A stretch of 38,343 bases of DNA, taken from NCBI GenBank assembly GCA_031431235.1, contig JANPDA010000168.1, forward strand, positions 1 to 38,343. The letters run 5' to 3'. This document shows positions 16,732-24,350 of this stretch, piece after piece. A model generated the notes under the pieces. That model ran no database searches. It saw nothing but the letters and a program-made list of their open reading frames with translations, and was not told the origin of the DNA. A program made the position numbers and the translations under genes. Numbering within the stretch: position 1 is the first letter of the stretch; the number at the start of each line of letters is the position of its first letter. The stretch is from JANNSW01 sp031431235 (GTDB lineage Bacteria; Pseudomonadota; Alphaproteobacteria; Rhizobiales; Hyphomicrobiaceae).

Positions 16732-17694
16732 ATGCTGCATGAATTACGCTGCGCGGCGGCCGTGATGGCTTTGGCGGGCATCGGGTTTGCCGGTCCGGTC
16801 GCGGCGGCCGTGCCGGAATCAGCCGATCCGATCAAGATCGCCCTGTTCGATTGGACCAGCGTCAACCTGAACGCCAAGATCCTCGGCGGCATCCTGACGA
16901 AGCTCGGCTACGCAGTCGAGTACCCGACCGGCGATTACCTCTCCAGCCTGACGACCGGCCTCACCAACGGCGACCTGACGGTCGGCGTCGAGTACTGGGA
17001 CACGACCGCGGGCGAGGCCATGAAGGCCTCCGAGGCAACCGGTCAGACCGAGCGCCTGGGTCCGCTCGGCCCCAAGGCCAAGGAGGAGTGGTGGTATCCG
17101 CTCTATATGAAGGAGAAGTGCCCGGGCCTGCCCAATTGGGAGGCCCTGAAGGACCCAGCCTGCGCCAAGGCGTTCTCGACGGCCGAGACCGGTGACAAGG
17201 GCCGATATCTGGGTGGCCCGGTGACGTGGGAAGGCTTCGACGACGAGCGCGTGAAATCGCTCGGCCTGCCATTCGTGGTCGTCCATGCGGGCACCGACGG
17301 CGCCATGTTCGCCGAGCTCGACAGCGCCTATCAGCGCAAAGCGCCGATCATGCTGTGGATCTATTCCCCGCACTGGGCGCCCGCCAAGTACGAGGGCGAG
17401 TGGGTCGAGTTCCCCAAGCACGAGAAGGCTTGCTATGAGGACGCCGCCTGGGGTTCCAACACCAGCGAGAAGTATGACTGCGGCAAGCCGTCGGGCGAGA
17501 TCTGGAAGTTCTCGTGGGGCGGCATGAAGGACAAGTGGCCGGTTGCCTACAAAGTCACCAAGGCTTTCCAGATGGATTCGGCCGAGCTGAACGCTCTCTC
17601 CGGCCAAGTCGATCTGGACGCCAAGTCGATCGACGACGTGGCTGCGGCCTGGGTCGCGGCCAACGAAGCCAAGTGGCGCGCCTGGGCGCAGTAG
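16732..17694 (+). CDS. Glycine betaine/choline-type ABC transporter, substrate-binding protein
   Basis: This 320-residue periplasmic protein has a Sec signal peptide (hydrophobic run, then GPVAAAVPES, cleavage near residue 26) and the OpuAC/ProX fold for quaternary-amine ligands. Segments such as IALFDWTSVNLNAKIL, VEYWDTT, EEWWYPLYM and the Trp- and Tyr-rich WIYSPHWAP provide the aromatic residues that form cation-binding cages in this family. Two cysteine pairs (around CPGLPNW...ACAK and CYED...YDCGKP) may form disulfides. ATG 16732 has GGGAGGAAG directly upstream; an ATG ten codons earlier lies inside a palindrome and lacks a ribosome-binding site. It heads the transporter operon, and a stem-loop after its stop may keep its expression above that of the ATPase and permease. 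The exact ligand (betaine, choline, carnitine or dimethylglycine) is not decidable here. Confidence 0.88.
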   Translation: MLHELRCAAAVMALAGIGFAGPVAAAVPESADPIKIALFDWTSVNLNAKILGGILTKLGYAVEYPTGDYLSSLTTGLTNGDLTVGVEYWDTTAGEAMKASEATGQTERLGPLGPKAKEEWWYPLYMKEKCPGLPNWEALKDPACAKAFSTAETGDKGRYLGGPVTWEGFDDERVKSLGLPFVVVHAGTDGAMFAELDSAYQRKAPIMLWIYSPHWAPAKYEGEWVEFPKHEKACYEDAAWGSNTSEKYDCGKPSGEIWKFSWGGMKDKWPVAYKVTKAFQMDSAELNALSGQVDLDAKSIDDVAAAWVAANEAKWRAWAQ

Positions 17695-17727
17695 GCGACT
17701 TTGTCATCTGGTGTAGTGAGCACGAGT

Positions 17728-17761
17728 GCCGGCTGGTTCTGCCCGCATGGGTGGAGCCGGC
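17728..17761 (+). other. Stem-loop between binding-protein and ATPase genes
   Basis: GCCGGCT (17728-17734) pairs with AGCCGGC (17755-17761), with an inner CCC-GCAT-GGG stem. There is no T tract, so it is not a standard terminator. It lies 34 bases after the binding-protein stop and could protect the upstream message or reduce read-through, as often seen between binding-protein and membrane-component genes. Confidence 0.4.
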
Positions 17762-17770
17762 CGCCTTGCT

Positions 17771-17799
17771 TTGCCCGATCGGGCTGGGGGATGTAGCCT
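17771..17799 (+). promoter_or_regulatory. Candidate internal promoter before the transporter ATPase
   Basis: TTGCCC (17771-17776) and TAGCCT (17794-17799) are 17 bases apart. A perfect 12-base palindrome GCCCGATCGGGC (17773-17784) overlaps the -35 and is a possible operator. The leader to the ATG at 17836 would be about 30 bases. Confidence 0.35.
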
Positions 17800-17835
17800 T
17801 CCGGCCGCGAACGTGACGATGTCGCACAGGTCCGC

Positions 17836-18924
17836 ATGAACGATATGAGCCCAACTCCAGCCGCTTCCGCCGCGCCGCGCCAAGCCCGCAAGCACAAGCT
17901 CGTCTGCCGCGGTGTCTGGAAGGTGTTTGGCCCGCGTGCGGCCGAGTTCCTACGCGCAAGCGCCGGCCGGCCCGATGCCGCCGCGCTGGCGGGCGCGGGC
18001 CTGATCGGGGCCGTCCGCGGCGCGTCACTGAGCGTCTCCGAGGGCGAGATTTTCATCGTCATGGGCCTGTCGGGCTCGGGCAAGTCGACCTTGCTGCGTT
18101 GCCTGTCGCGCCTGATCGAGCCGACGGCGGGCGAGGTCACCCTCGATGGCAAGGACCTGCTGAAGGCGAGCCCCGAGGAGCTGATCGAGATTCGCCGGCA
18201 CAAGATGGGCATGGTGTTCCAGCACTTCGCCCTGCTGCCGCATCTGACCGTGCTCGAGAACGTCGCATTTCCGCTGTCGGTGCAGGGCGTCGAGCGCCGC
18301 GAGCGCGACACGCGGGCCCGCGAGGTGATCGAGCTGGTGGGGTTGGGCGGCCGCGAGCGGCACTATCCGCGTGAGCTCTCCGGTGGCCAGCAGCAGCGTG
18401 TCGGTATCGCCCGCAGCCTCGCGGTGCGCCCGGAAATCTGGTTCCTGGACGAGCCGTTCTCCGCGCTCGATCCTTTGATCCGGCGTGAGATGCAGGCCGA
18501 GCTGATGCGCCTGCAGGCCGTCCTGAAGAAGACGATCGTCTTCATCACCCATGATTTCGACGAGGCAATCCGGCTCGCCGACCGCATCGCCATCATGAAG
18601 GATGGCGAGATCATCCAGATCGGCACACCCGAGGACCTGGTGCTGCATCCCGCGACCGAGTATGTGGCCGAGTTCACGCGCGACGTGCAGCGCGCAAAGG
18701 TGATGTCGGCCGGCCGGCTGATGCAGCCTCTGAGCGCGGCGCGCGACTATGGCGGCAACGTCAGGTCGAATGCGAAGGTCGCGAGCTTTGCAGCCGCGAT
18801 CGTGGGCGCCCGCAAGTTGTTCGCGGTGACGGACGAGGCGGGACGGCCGATCGGGGAGATCACACCCGAAGCCGTGATCGATCTGCTCGCCGGCCGTGAT
18901 ACGCTCGCGAGGGATCGGCCATGA
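17836..18924 (+). CDS. Quaternary amine ABC transporter, ATP-binding protein (ProV/OpuAA-like)
   Basis: This 362-residue ATPase powers uptake through the following permease. The Walker A motif GLSGSGKST is at residues 77-85, the signature LSGGQQQR at 181-188, Walker B IWFLDEP at 201-207, and the switch His at 239 in ITHDFDEA. The N-terminal extension before the first strand (about 20-70, GVWKVFGPRAAEF...AVRGASLSV) is typical of the ProV/OpuAA subfamily. The C-terminal part after residue 280 (LMQPLSAARDYGG...LFAVTDEAGRPIGEITPEAV) resembles one degenerate CBS-like unit, where full proteins use CBS pairs to sense ionic strength. The ATG at 17836 has only a weak ribosome-binding site, and a second ATG lies at 17845. 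It overlaps the permease gene by 4 bases (ATGA). Confidence 0.92.
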   Translation: MNDMSPTPAASAAPRQARKHKLVCRGVWKVFGPRAAEFLRASAGRPDAAALAGAGLIGAVRGASLSVSEGEIFIVMGLSGSGKSTLLRCLSRLIEPTAGEVTLDGKDLLKASPEELIEIRRHKMGMVFQHFALLPHLTVLENVAFPLSVQGVERRERDTRAREVIELVGLGGRERHYPRELSGGQQQRVGIARSLAVRPEIWFLDEPFSALDPLIRREMQAELMRLQAVLKKTIVFITHDFDEAIRLADRIAIMKDGEIIQIGTPEDLVLHPATEYVAEFTRDVQRAKVMSAGRLMQPLSAARDYGGNVRSNAKVASFAAAIVGARKLFAVTDEAGRPIGEITPEAVIDLLAGRDTLARDRP

Positions 18925-20900
18925 CGGTGCTGACCGGCGAGATGGGACATGAGCACGGCGCGGCCTCGCCTTGGCCGCTCGTCTGGGTGGCGGCGATCGC
19001 GGTGGTTGGGTTGATCTACCTTTTCCCAGGGATTGCGCCCTGGGCGGTCGACTATCCGATCGATGCCATCATCCCGTTTGCCGACTGGGTCTCGGGCCTG
19101 ATGGCGTGGCTGAAGACCAACCTCACCTGGTTCACGCGCTTCATCACCGACGTGTTCGGCGTGCCGCTCAACCTCGCCTTCTCGCTGCTCGCCAAGGGCT
19201 TCAAGCTCGGCACCGGCCCCGACGCCTGGCTATTGCCGCGGCTGTCCTGGGTCGGCGTCTGCGCGGCAGCGACCATTTGCGGCTATGCCTTCGGCGGCGT
19301 CCGCCTTGGCTTGCTCGCGGCCGGGTGCTTCCTCTACATCGCTTTCTTCGGGCAATGGGAAAGCTCGATGCTGACGTTGGCGCTGATCGCGATCAGCGTG
19401 CCGCTCTGCATCGTGCTCGGCGCATTGACTGGCATTCTCGCCTACCGCAAACCGTGGGTCGATCGTGGCATCATCACGCCGGCGCTCGACCTGATGCAAA
19501 CGATGCCGACCTTTGCCTACCTCATTCCGATGCTGCTGCTGTTCGGCAACAGCCCGGTCTCGGCGATGCTGGCGACCGCGATCTTCGCCATGCCGCCGAT
19601 GGTGCGCGCGACGACGCTCGCGCTCGATCGCGTGCCCCATGAGATCGACGATTTCGGCGAGATGGCCGGTTGCACGCCGCGCCAGAAGCTGTGGCGCGTG
19701 CTGATGCCGTCCGCCCGTCCGACGCTGATGATCGGCGTCAATCAGGTGATCATGCTCGCCCTCAACATGGTGATCATCTCCTCGATGATCGGAGCGGGCG
19801 GCCTGGGCTACGACGTGCTGCTCGCGTTGCGCGCGCTGAAGATCGGGCAGGGGATGGAGGCCGGCCTCGCCATCGTGGTGCTGGCGATCGCGCTCGACCG
19901 GATCTCTCAAGCCGCGGCGCGTCAGCGGCCGGCGGCCCACTTCATCGAGGGTCCGATCTGGGTCCGCCACCCCTATCTGGCGCTTGCGCTCGCGATCCTG
20001 GCGGCGACGACGGCGCTCGGCCTGTTCCTGCCGGTGTTCGCCGCCGTGCCGAAATCGATCACGATCTCGACGGCGCCACTGTGGAAAGCAGCCGTCGATT
20101 GGGTGACCTTCAACTTCTTCGATGTAATCGAGCTCTTCCGCACCACCTTGATCATCTACGTGCTCAATCCGGTCAGGACCTTCCTCGAGGGCTTTCCCTG
20201 GCTTGGGGCCGTTCTGCTGCTCGGGCTGGCGGCCTATCGCCTCTCGGGCTGGAAGCTAGCGGCGCTGGTCGCGCTGCTCGCCACGTTCTGTGCGGCAGCC
20301 GGGCTTTGGGAAAAGACCATGGCGACCGTCTATCTGTGCGGCGTCTCGGCGGTGATTGCGGCGCTGCTGGGCATTCCGCTCGGGCTGTGGGCCTCGCGCA
20401 GCGATCGGGTCGAAGCCTTCATCTCGCCGATCATCGACACCCTGCAGACGCTGCCCTCGTTCTGCTTCATCATCCCGGTCGTCATGCTGTTCAGGGTGGG
20501 TGACGTGACCGCGATGATCGCGACGGTATCTTTCGCCATCGTGCCGGCGATCCGCTACACCAATCACGGCATCCGCCAGATCCCGCCGCAGCTGATCGAG
20601 GCGGCAACTGTCGCTGGCTGCACGCCCCGCCAGATGTTTTTTCGCGTGCAATTGCCGCTGGCGCTGCCCGAGATCATGCTCGGGCTCAACCAGACCGTGC
20701 TGATGGCACTCTCGATGATCATCATCTGCGCGATGATCGGCACGCGCGATCTCGGCCAGGAGGTGTTCATCGCGCTGGCGAAGGCGGATTCGGGCCGCGG
20801 CATCGTGGCGGGCCTCGCGATTGCCTTCATCGGCATCATCGCCGACCGGCTGCTGCGGGGAGCGGCCAATCGGGTGCAGGGGCGCCTGGGTTTGGCATAG
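18921..20900 (+). CDS. Quaternary amine ABC transporter permease, two permease domains fused
   Basis: At 659 residues this is about twice the length of a ProW/OpuAB permease. It contains two homologous membrane domains. The first has DLMQTMPTFAYLIPMLLLFG, the coupling-helix segment EMAGCTPRQKLWRVLMPSA and SSMIGAGGLGYDV. The second has DTLQTLPSFCFIIPVVMLF, VAGCTPRQMFFRVQLPLALP and CAMIGTRDLGQEV. Each therefore carries its own ATPase-contacting loop (AGCTPRQ), and one polypeptide can supply both halves of the transmembrane pore. Further helices precede each domain and lie between them. The start ATG overlaps the ATPase stop in ATGA. The tandem fusion is read directly from the internal repeat; the ligand is inferred from the family. 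Confidence 0.9.
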   Translation: MTVLTGEMGHEHGAASPWPLVWVAAIAVVGLIYLFPGIAPWAVDYPIDAIIPFADWVSGLMAWLKTNLTWFTRFITDVFGVPLNLAFSLLAKGFKLGTGPDAWLLPRLSWVGVCAAATICGYAFGGVRLGLLAAGCFLYIAFFGQWESSMLTLALIAISVPLCIVLGALTGILAYRKPWVDRGIITPALDLMQTMPTFAYLIPMLLLFGNSPVSAMLATAIFAMPPMVRATTLALDRVPHEIDDFGEMAGCTPRQKLWRVLMPSARPTLMIGVNQVIMLALNMVIISSMIGAGGLGYDVLLALRALKIGQGMEAGLAIVVLAIALDRISQAAARQRPAAHFIEGPIWVRHPYLALALAILAATTALGLFLPVFAAVPKSITISTAPLWKAAVDWVTFNFFDVIELFRTTLIIYVLNPVRTFLEGFPWLGAVLLLGLAAYRLSGWKLAALVALLATFCAAAGLWEKTMATVYLCGVSAVIAALLGIPLGLWASRSDRVEAFISPIIDTLQTLPSFCFIIPVVMLFRVGDVTAMIATVSFAIVPAIRYTNHGIRQIPPQLIEAATVAGCTPRQMFFRVQLPLALPEIMLGLNQTVLMALSMIIICAMIGTRDLGQEVFIALAKADSGRGIVAGLAIAFIGIIADRLLRGAANRVQGRLGLA

Positions 20901-20917
20901 CAAACGAGGAGGGGGCG

Positions 20918-21793
20918 ATGTCGGACGCCGTGAGCCGGGTCAAGCAGCTCTCGCTTTGGCGCGCGCCGGTCGAGCCGCGGCCGCTCACCGGCGGCATCAC
21001 TAATGTGAATTTCGCGGTCGAGGATGCCGGCGACCGGTTCTTCGTGCGGGTCGGCGATGACATCCCCGTGCATCAGGTGATGCGCTTCAACGAGCGTGCG
21101 GCGAGCGAAGCCGCCAACAAGGCAGGCATCTCGCCCCCGCTCGTGCATGCCGAGCCGGGCGTTCTCGTCTTCCGCTTCATCGAGGGACGGACTTTTGGGC
21201 CGCAGGATGTGCGTGAGGAAGGGAACCTCATCCGGATCCTGCCGCTCATCCGGCGTGTCCACACCGAGATCCCCAGACACCTGCGCGGCCCGGCGCTGGT
21301 GTTCTGGGTGTTTCATGTGGTGCGCGACTACGCTCACACCCTTCGCGCGGCCGGCAGCCCCCATACGCCGCGTCTCGCCGGGCTGATCGAGACGGCTGGA
21401 GCCCTCGAGCGCGACGTCGGCCAGATCGACCTCGTCTACGGCCACAACGACCTGCTGCCGGCCAATTTCATGGATGACGGCAGCCGCCTATGGCTGATCG
21501 ATTGGGACTATGCGGGCTTCAATTCGCCTCTGTTCGACCTCGCCAACCTCGCCTCCAACAACGAGCTTTCTCCGGAGCAGGAGGAGTGGATGCTCGCGAC
21601 CTATTTCGGTCGCGTGCCCGACGCCGGCCTCAGGCGCAGCTACTCGGCGATGAAATGCGCCTCGCTCCTGCGCGAGACCATGTGGAGCATGGTGTCGGAG
21701 GTGTTCTCCAAGCTCGCCTTCGACTACAAGGCCTACACCGCCGACTATCTCGGGCGCCTCGAGCGCGCGCTTCGAGCGCATAGGCAATCGTAG
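20918..21793 (+). CDS. Choline/ethanolamine kinase-like phosphotransferase (copy A)
   Basis: This 291-residue member of the protein-kinase-like APH/choline kinase fold has a glycine-loop-like start (PLTGGITNVNFAV), the catalytic motif HNDLLPANF (His176, Asp178) and the metal-binding LIDWDYAG (Asp195), followed by FDLANLA. These are choline/ethanolamine kinase hallmarks; aminoglycoside and homoserine kinases share the fold. It follows the permease by 17 bases and is probably co-transcribed, so the imported amino alcohol may be phosphorylated on entry. The stop codon TAG (21791-21793) lies inside the left arm of an intergenic repeat, so insertion of that repeat may have set the present C-terminus (RAHRQS). 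It is a paralogue of the gene at 29445. Confidence 0.82.
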   Translation: MSDAVSRVKQLSLWRAPVEPRPLTGGITNVNFAVEDAGDRFFVRVGDDIPVHQVMRFNERAASEAANKAGISPPLVHAEPGVLVFRFIEGRTFGPQDVREEGNLIRILPLIRRVHTEIPRHLRGPALVFWVFHVVRDYAHTLRAAGSPHTPRLAGLIETAGALERDVGQIDLVYGHNDLLPANFMDDGSRLWLIDWDYAGFNSPLFDLANLASNNELSPEQEEWMLATYFGRVPDAGLRRSYSAMKCASLLRETMWSMVSEVFSKLAFDYKAYTADYLGRLERALRAHRQS

Positions 21794-21872
21794 GTTGGGT
21801 CGAGCGAAGCGAGACCCAACATTCCGCGGCACATTGCGTGTTGGGTCTTGCGAAGGGCTCGACCCAACCTAC
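21790..21872. repeat. GTAGGTTGGGTCGAGC-type palindromic repeat
   Basis: Perfect 16-base inverted arms at 21790-21805 and 21857-21872 enclose an 83-base element. Inside are two hairpins in tandem, each with arms GTTGGGTC and GACCCAAC. This GTAGGTTGGGTCGAGCG family is known as an intergenic repeat in many proteobacteria. The left arm supplies the stop codon of the upstream kinase gene, and the element separates that gene from the flavoprotein gene at 21893. Confidence 0.85.
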
Positions 21873-21892
21873 GGTTCGGAGTGTGACGACAG

Positions 21893-24337
21893 ATGCCCTC
21901 ACTTCCCTCCCACGCTGAGGTCGTCGTCATCGGCGGCGGCATCATCGGTTGCTCGACAGCCTATCATCTGGCGCGCGACCACAAGGCGGACGTGGTGCTG
22001 CTCGAGCAGGGCAAGCTGACAAGCGGCTCGTCCTGGCACGCGGCGGGGCTGGTCGGGCAGCTCCGCTCGTCGGCAACCGTCACGCGGCTCCTCAAATACT
22101 CGGTCGAGCTCTACGACGAGCTCGAGGCCGAGACGGGTCTCGCAACCGGCTGGCGGCGCAATGGTGGCTTGCGGCTCGCCTGCAATGCCGACCGCTGGAT
22201 CGAGGTGAAGAGGCAGGCGACGACGGCGCATTCCTTCGGCCTCGAGATGCATCTCCTCTCGCCGAAGGAAGCCCGCGACCACTGGCCATTGATGGATGTC
22301 TCCGACCTCGTCGGCGCTGCATTCCTGCCGACCGATGGCCAGGCGAACCCGGCGGACATCACCAGCTCGCTCGCCAAGGGTGCACGCATGCACGGCGCCA
22401 GCATCCACGAGGGCGTGACGGTCACCGGCTTCAAGGTGAAGGATGGACGCGTCGCCGGTCTTTCGACCAGTCGAGGCGACATCGCCTGCGAGCGGGTCGT
22501 CATCTGCGCCGGCCTCTGGTCCCGCGCGATCGGGCGGATGGCCGGCGTCTCGGTGCCGCTGCAACCCATGCACCACCAGTACATCGTCACCGAGCCGATC
22601 GCGGGCGTCCCCAAGGACCTGCCGACGCTGCGCGATCCCGACCGCCTCACCTACTACAAGGAGGAGGTCGGCGGTCTCGTCATGGGCGGCTATGAGCAGA
22701 ACCCGATCCCGTGGGACGTGGCGGCGCCGCCCGAGGGCTTCGAGTTCCAGCTGCTCGACGAGGACTGGGACCATTTCGAGCCGATCATGCAACTCGCGCT
22801 CGGCCGCGTGCCGGCGTTGTCGACGGCCGGCATCAAGCGCATGATCAACGGCCCGGAGAGCTTCACGCCCGACGGCATGTTCATGCTTGGAGAAGCACCC
22901 GAGGTCGCGGGAATTTTCGTCGGCACCGGTTTCAATGCGTTCGGGATTGCATCCGCGGGCGGCGCTGGCTGGGCGCTCGCCTCCTGGGTCATGACCGGCG
23001 AAGCTCCACTAGACCTCTGGGTCGCCGACATCCGCCGCTTCTCGGGCCTGCATCGCGACGACCGTTTCGTGCGCGAGCGCACGATCGAAGCCTATGGCAA
23101 GCACTACACCATCGTCTGGCCGCAGGAGGAGTACTCGAGCGCGCGCGGCCGGATCGTCTCGCCGCTGTACGAGCGCCTGCAGGCGCATCGCGCGGTGTTC
23201 GGCGCCAAGCTCGGCTGGGAACGGCCGAACTGGTTCGCCAGGCCTGAGGACGAGCCGCGCGACATCTACTCGATGGGAAGGCCGAACTGGTTCGAGGCGG
23301 TCGGCGAGGAGCATCGGAAAGTGCGCGAGCGGGTCGGCCTGTTCGACCAGTCGTCCTTCGCCAAGTATGAGCTGTCGGGCGCGGATGCGGAAAAGGCGCT
23401 CGCTTTCATTTGTGCCAATGACGTTTCGCATCCGCCCGGCCGCGTCACCTACACGCAGATGCTCAACTCCCGCGGCGGCATCGAATGCGACCTGACGGTC
23501 GCCCGGCTCAGCGAGCGAACCTTCTACATCGTAACCGGTACGGGGTTCCGTACTCACGATCTCGCCTGGATCAGGACCCATGTCCCCGCTGGGCTCGACG
23601 CGATAGTCAAGGACGTGACCGAGGACTACGGCACGCTCTCGCTGATGGGTCCGCGCGCGCGTGACGTCCTGGCGGCCGTGACCTCGGCCGATGTCTCGAA
23701 CGCCGGCTTCCCGTTCGGGCAGGCACGCGGCATCCGCATCGCGAACGTGCCGGTCAGGGCGCTGCGCATCACCTATGTGGGCGAGCTTGGCTGGGAGTTG
23801 CACGCGCCGATCGGGCAGCTGGGCGAGCTGTTCGATAGCCTGATGGTGGCCGGCAAGGCTCACGGCATCGCGCCCGTCGGCTATCGCGCGCTCGAGACGC
23901 TGCGCCTCGAGAAGGGCTATCGCGCCTGGGGCTCCGACATCACGCCGAACGACACGCCGTTGGACGCCGGGCTCGCAATGTTCGTGAAGCTGAAGACGAC
24001 ACAGGACTTTCTCGGCCGGGCGGCGATCGAGCAGGCAGCCAACTCGGTGCCGAGGAAGAAGCTCATGTGCTTCACGGTCGACGACCCGAAGGTCGTGCTC
24101 ACCGGCCGCGAGACGATCCTGCGCGATGGCAAGCCGGTCGGATACCTCACGAGTGGCGGCTGGGGCACCACCGTCGGCAAGAACATCGGGTTCGGCTATG
24201 TGCGCAACGACGCGGGCGTCACGGCCGAGTATCTCGAGGCCGGCAACTACGCGCTCGAGGTTGCGAGCGAGGTCGTGCCAGCGACGATCCATTTCGGTGC
24301 GCTCTACGACCCGAAGCTGGAGCGTGTGAAATGCTGA
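21893..24337 (+). CDS. Dimethylglycine dehydrogenase-like FAD/aminomethyltransferase protein (copy 1)
   Basis: This 814-residue protein has an N-terminal DAO-type FAD domain (VVVIGGGIIGCSTAYHLA, residues 10-27) and a C-terminal GcvT/aminomethyltransferase half from about residue 425. In characterised dimethylglycine dehydrogenases the His of the WHAAG motif carries FAD covalently; here it is His49 in SGSSWHAAGL. In the GcvT half, GGIECD supplies the Asp thought to position tetrahydrofolate. The enzyme should oxidise an N-methyl group and pass the one-carbon unit to tetrahydrofolate as methylene-THF, possibly with an electron-transfer flavoprotein, which is not encoded here. It follows a palindromic repeat and has only a weak ribosome-binding site. 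It is tandem with a paralogue of the same architecture. Substrate could be dimethylglycine, sarcosine or another N-methyl amine. Confidence 0.88.
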   Translation: MPSLPSHAEVVVIGGGIIGCSTAYHLARDHKADVVLLEQGKLTSGSSWHAAGLVGQLRSSATVTRLLKYSVELYDELEAETGLATGWRRNGGLRLACNADRWIEVKRQATTAHSFGLEMHLLSPKEARDHWPLMDVSDLVGAAFLPTDGQANPADITSSLAKGARMHGASIHEGVTVTGFKVKDGRVAGLSTSRGDIACERVVICAGLWSRAIGRMAGVSVPLQPMHHQYIVTEPIAGVPKDLPTLRDPDRLTYYKEEVGGLVMGGYEQNPIPWDVAAPPEGFEFQLLDEDWDHFEPIMQLALGRVPALSTAGIKRMINGPESFTPDGMFMLGEAPEVAGIFVGTGFNAFGIASAGGAGWALASWVMTGEAPLDLWVADIRRFSGLHRDDRFVRERTIEAYGKHYTIVWPQEEYSSARGRIVSPLYERLQAHRAVFGAKLGWERPNWFARPEDEPRDIYSMGRPNWFEAVGEEHRKVRERVGLFDQSSFAKYELSGADAEKALAFICANDVSHPPGRVTYTQMLNSRGGIECDLTVARLSERTFYIVTGTGFRTHDLAWIRTHVPAGLDAIVKDVTEDYGTLSLMGPRARDVLAAVTSADVSNAGFPFGQARGIRIANVPVRALRITYVGELGWELHAPIGQLGELFDSLMVAGKAHGIAPVGYRALETLRLEKGYRAWGSDITPNDTPLDAGLAMFVKLKTTQDFLGRAAIEQAANSVPRKKLMCFTVDDPKVVLTGRETILRDGKPVGYLTSGGWGTTVGKNIGFGYVRNDAGVTAEYLEAGNYALEVASEVVPATIHFGALYDPKLERVKC

Positions 24338-24350
24338 CAGGGCACTACCC

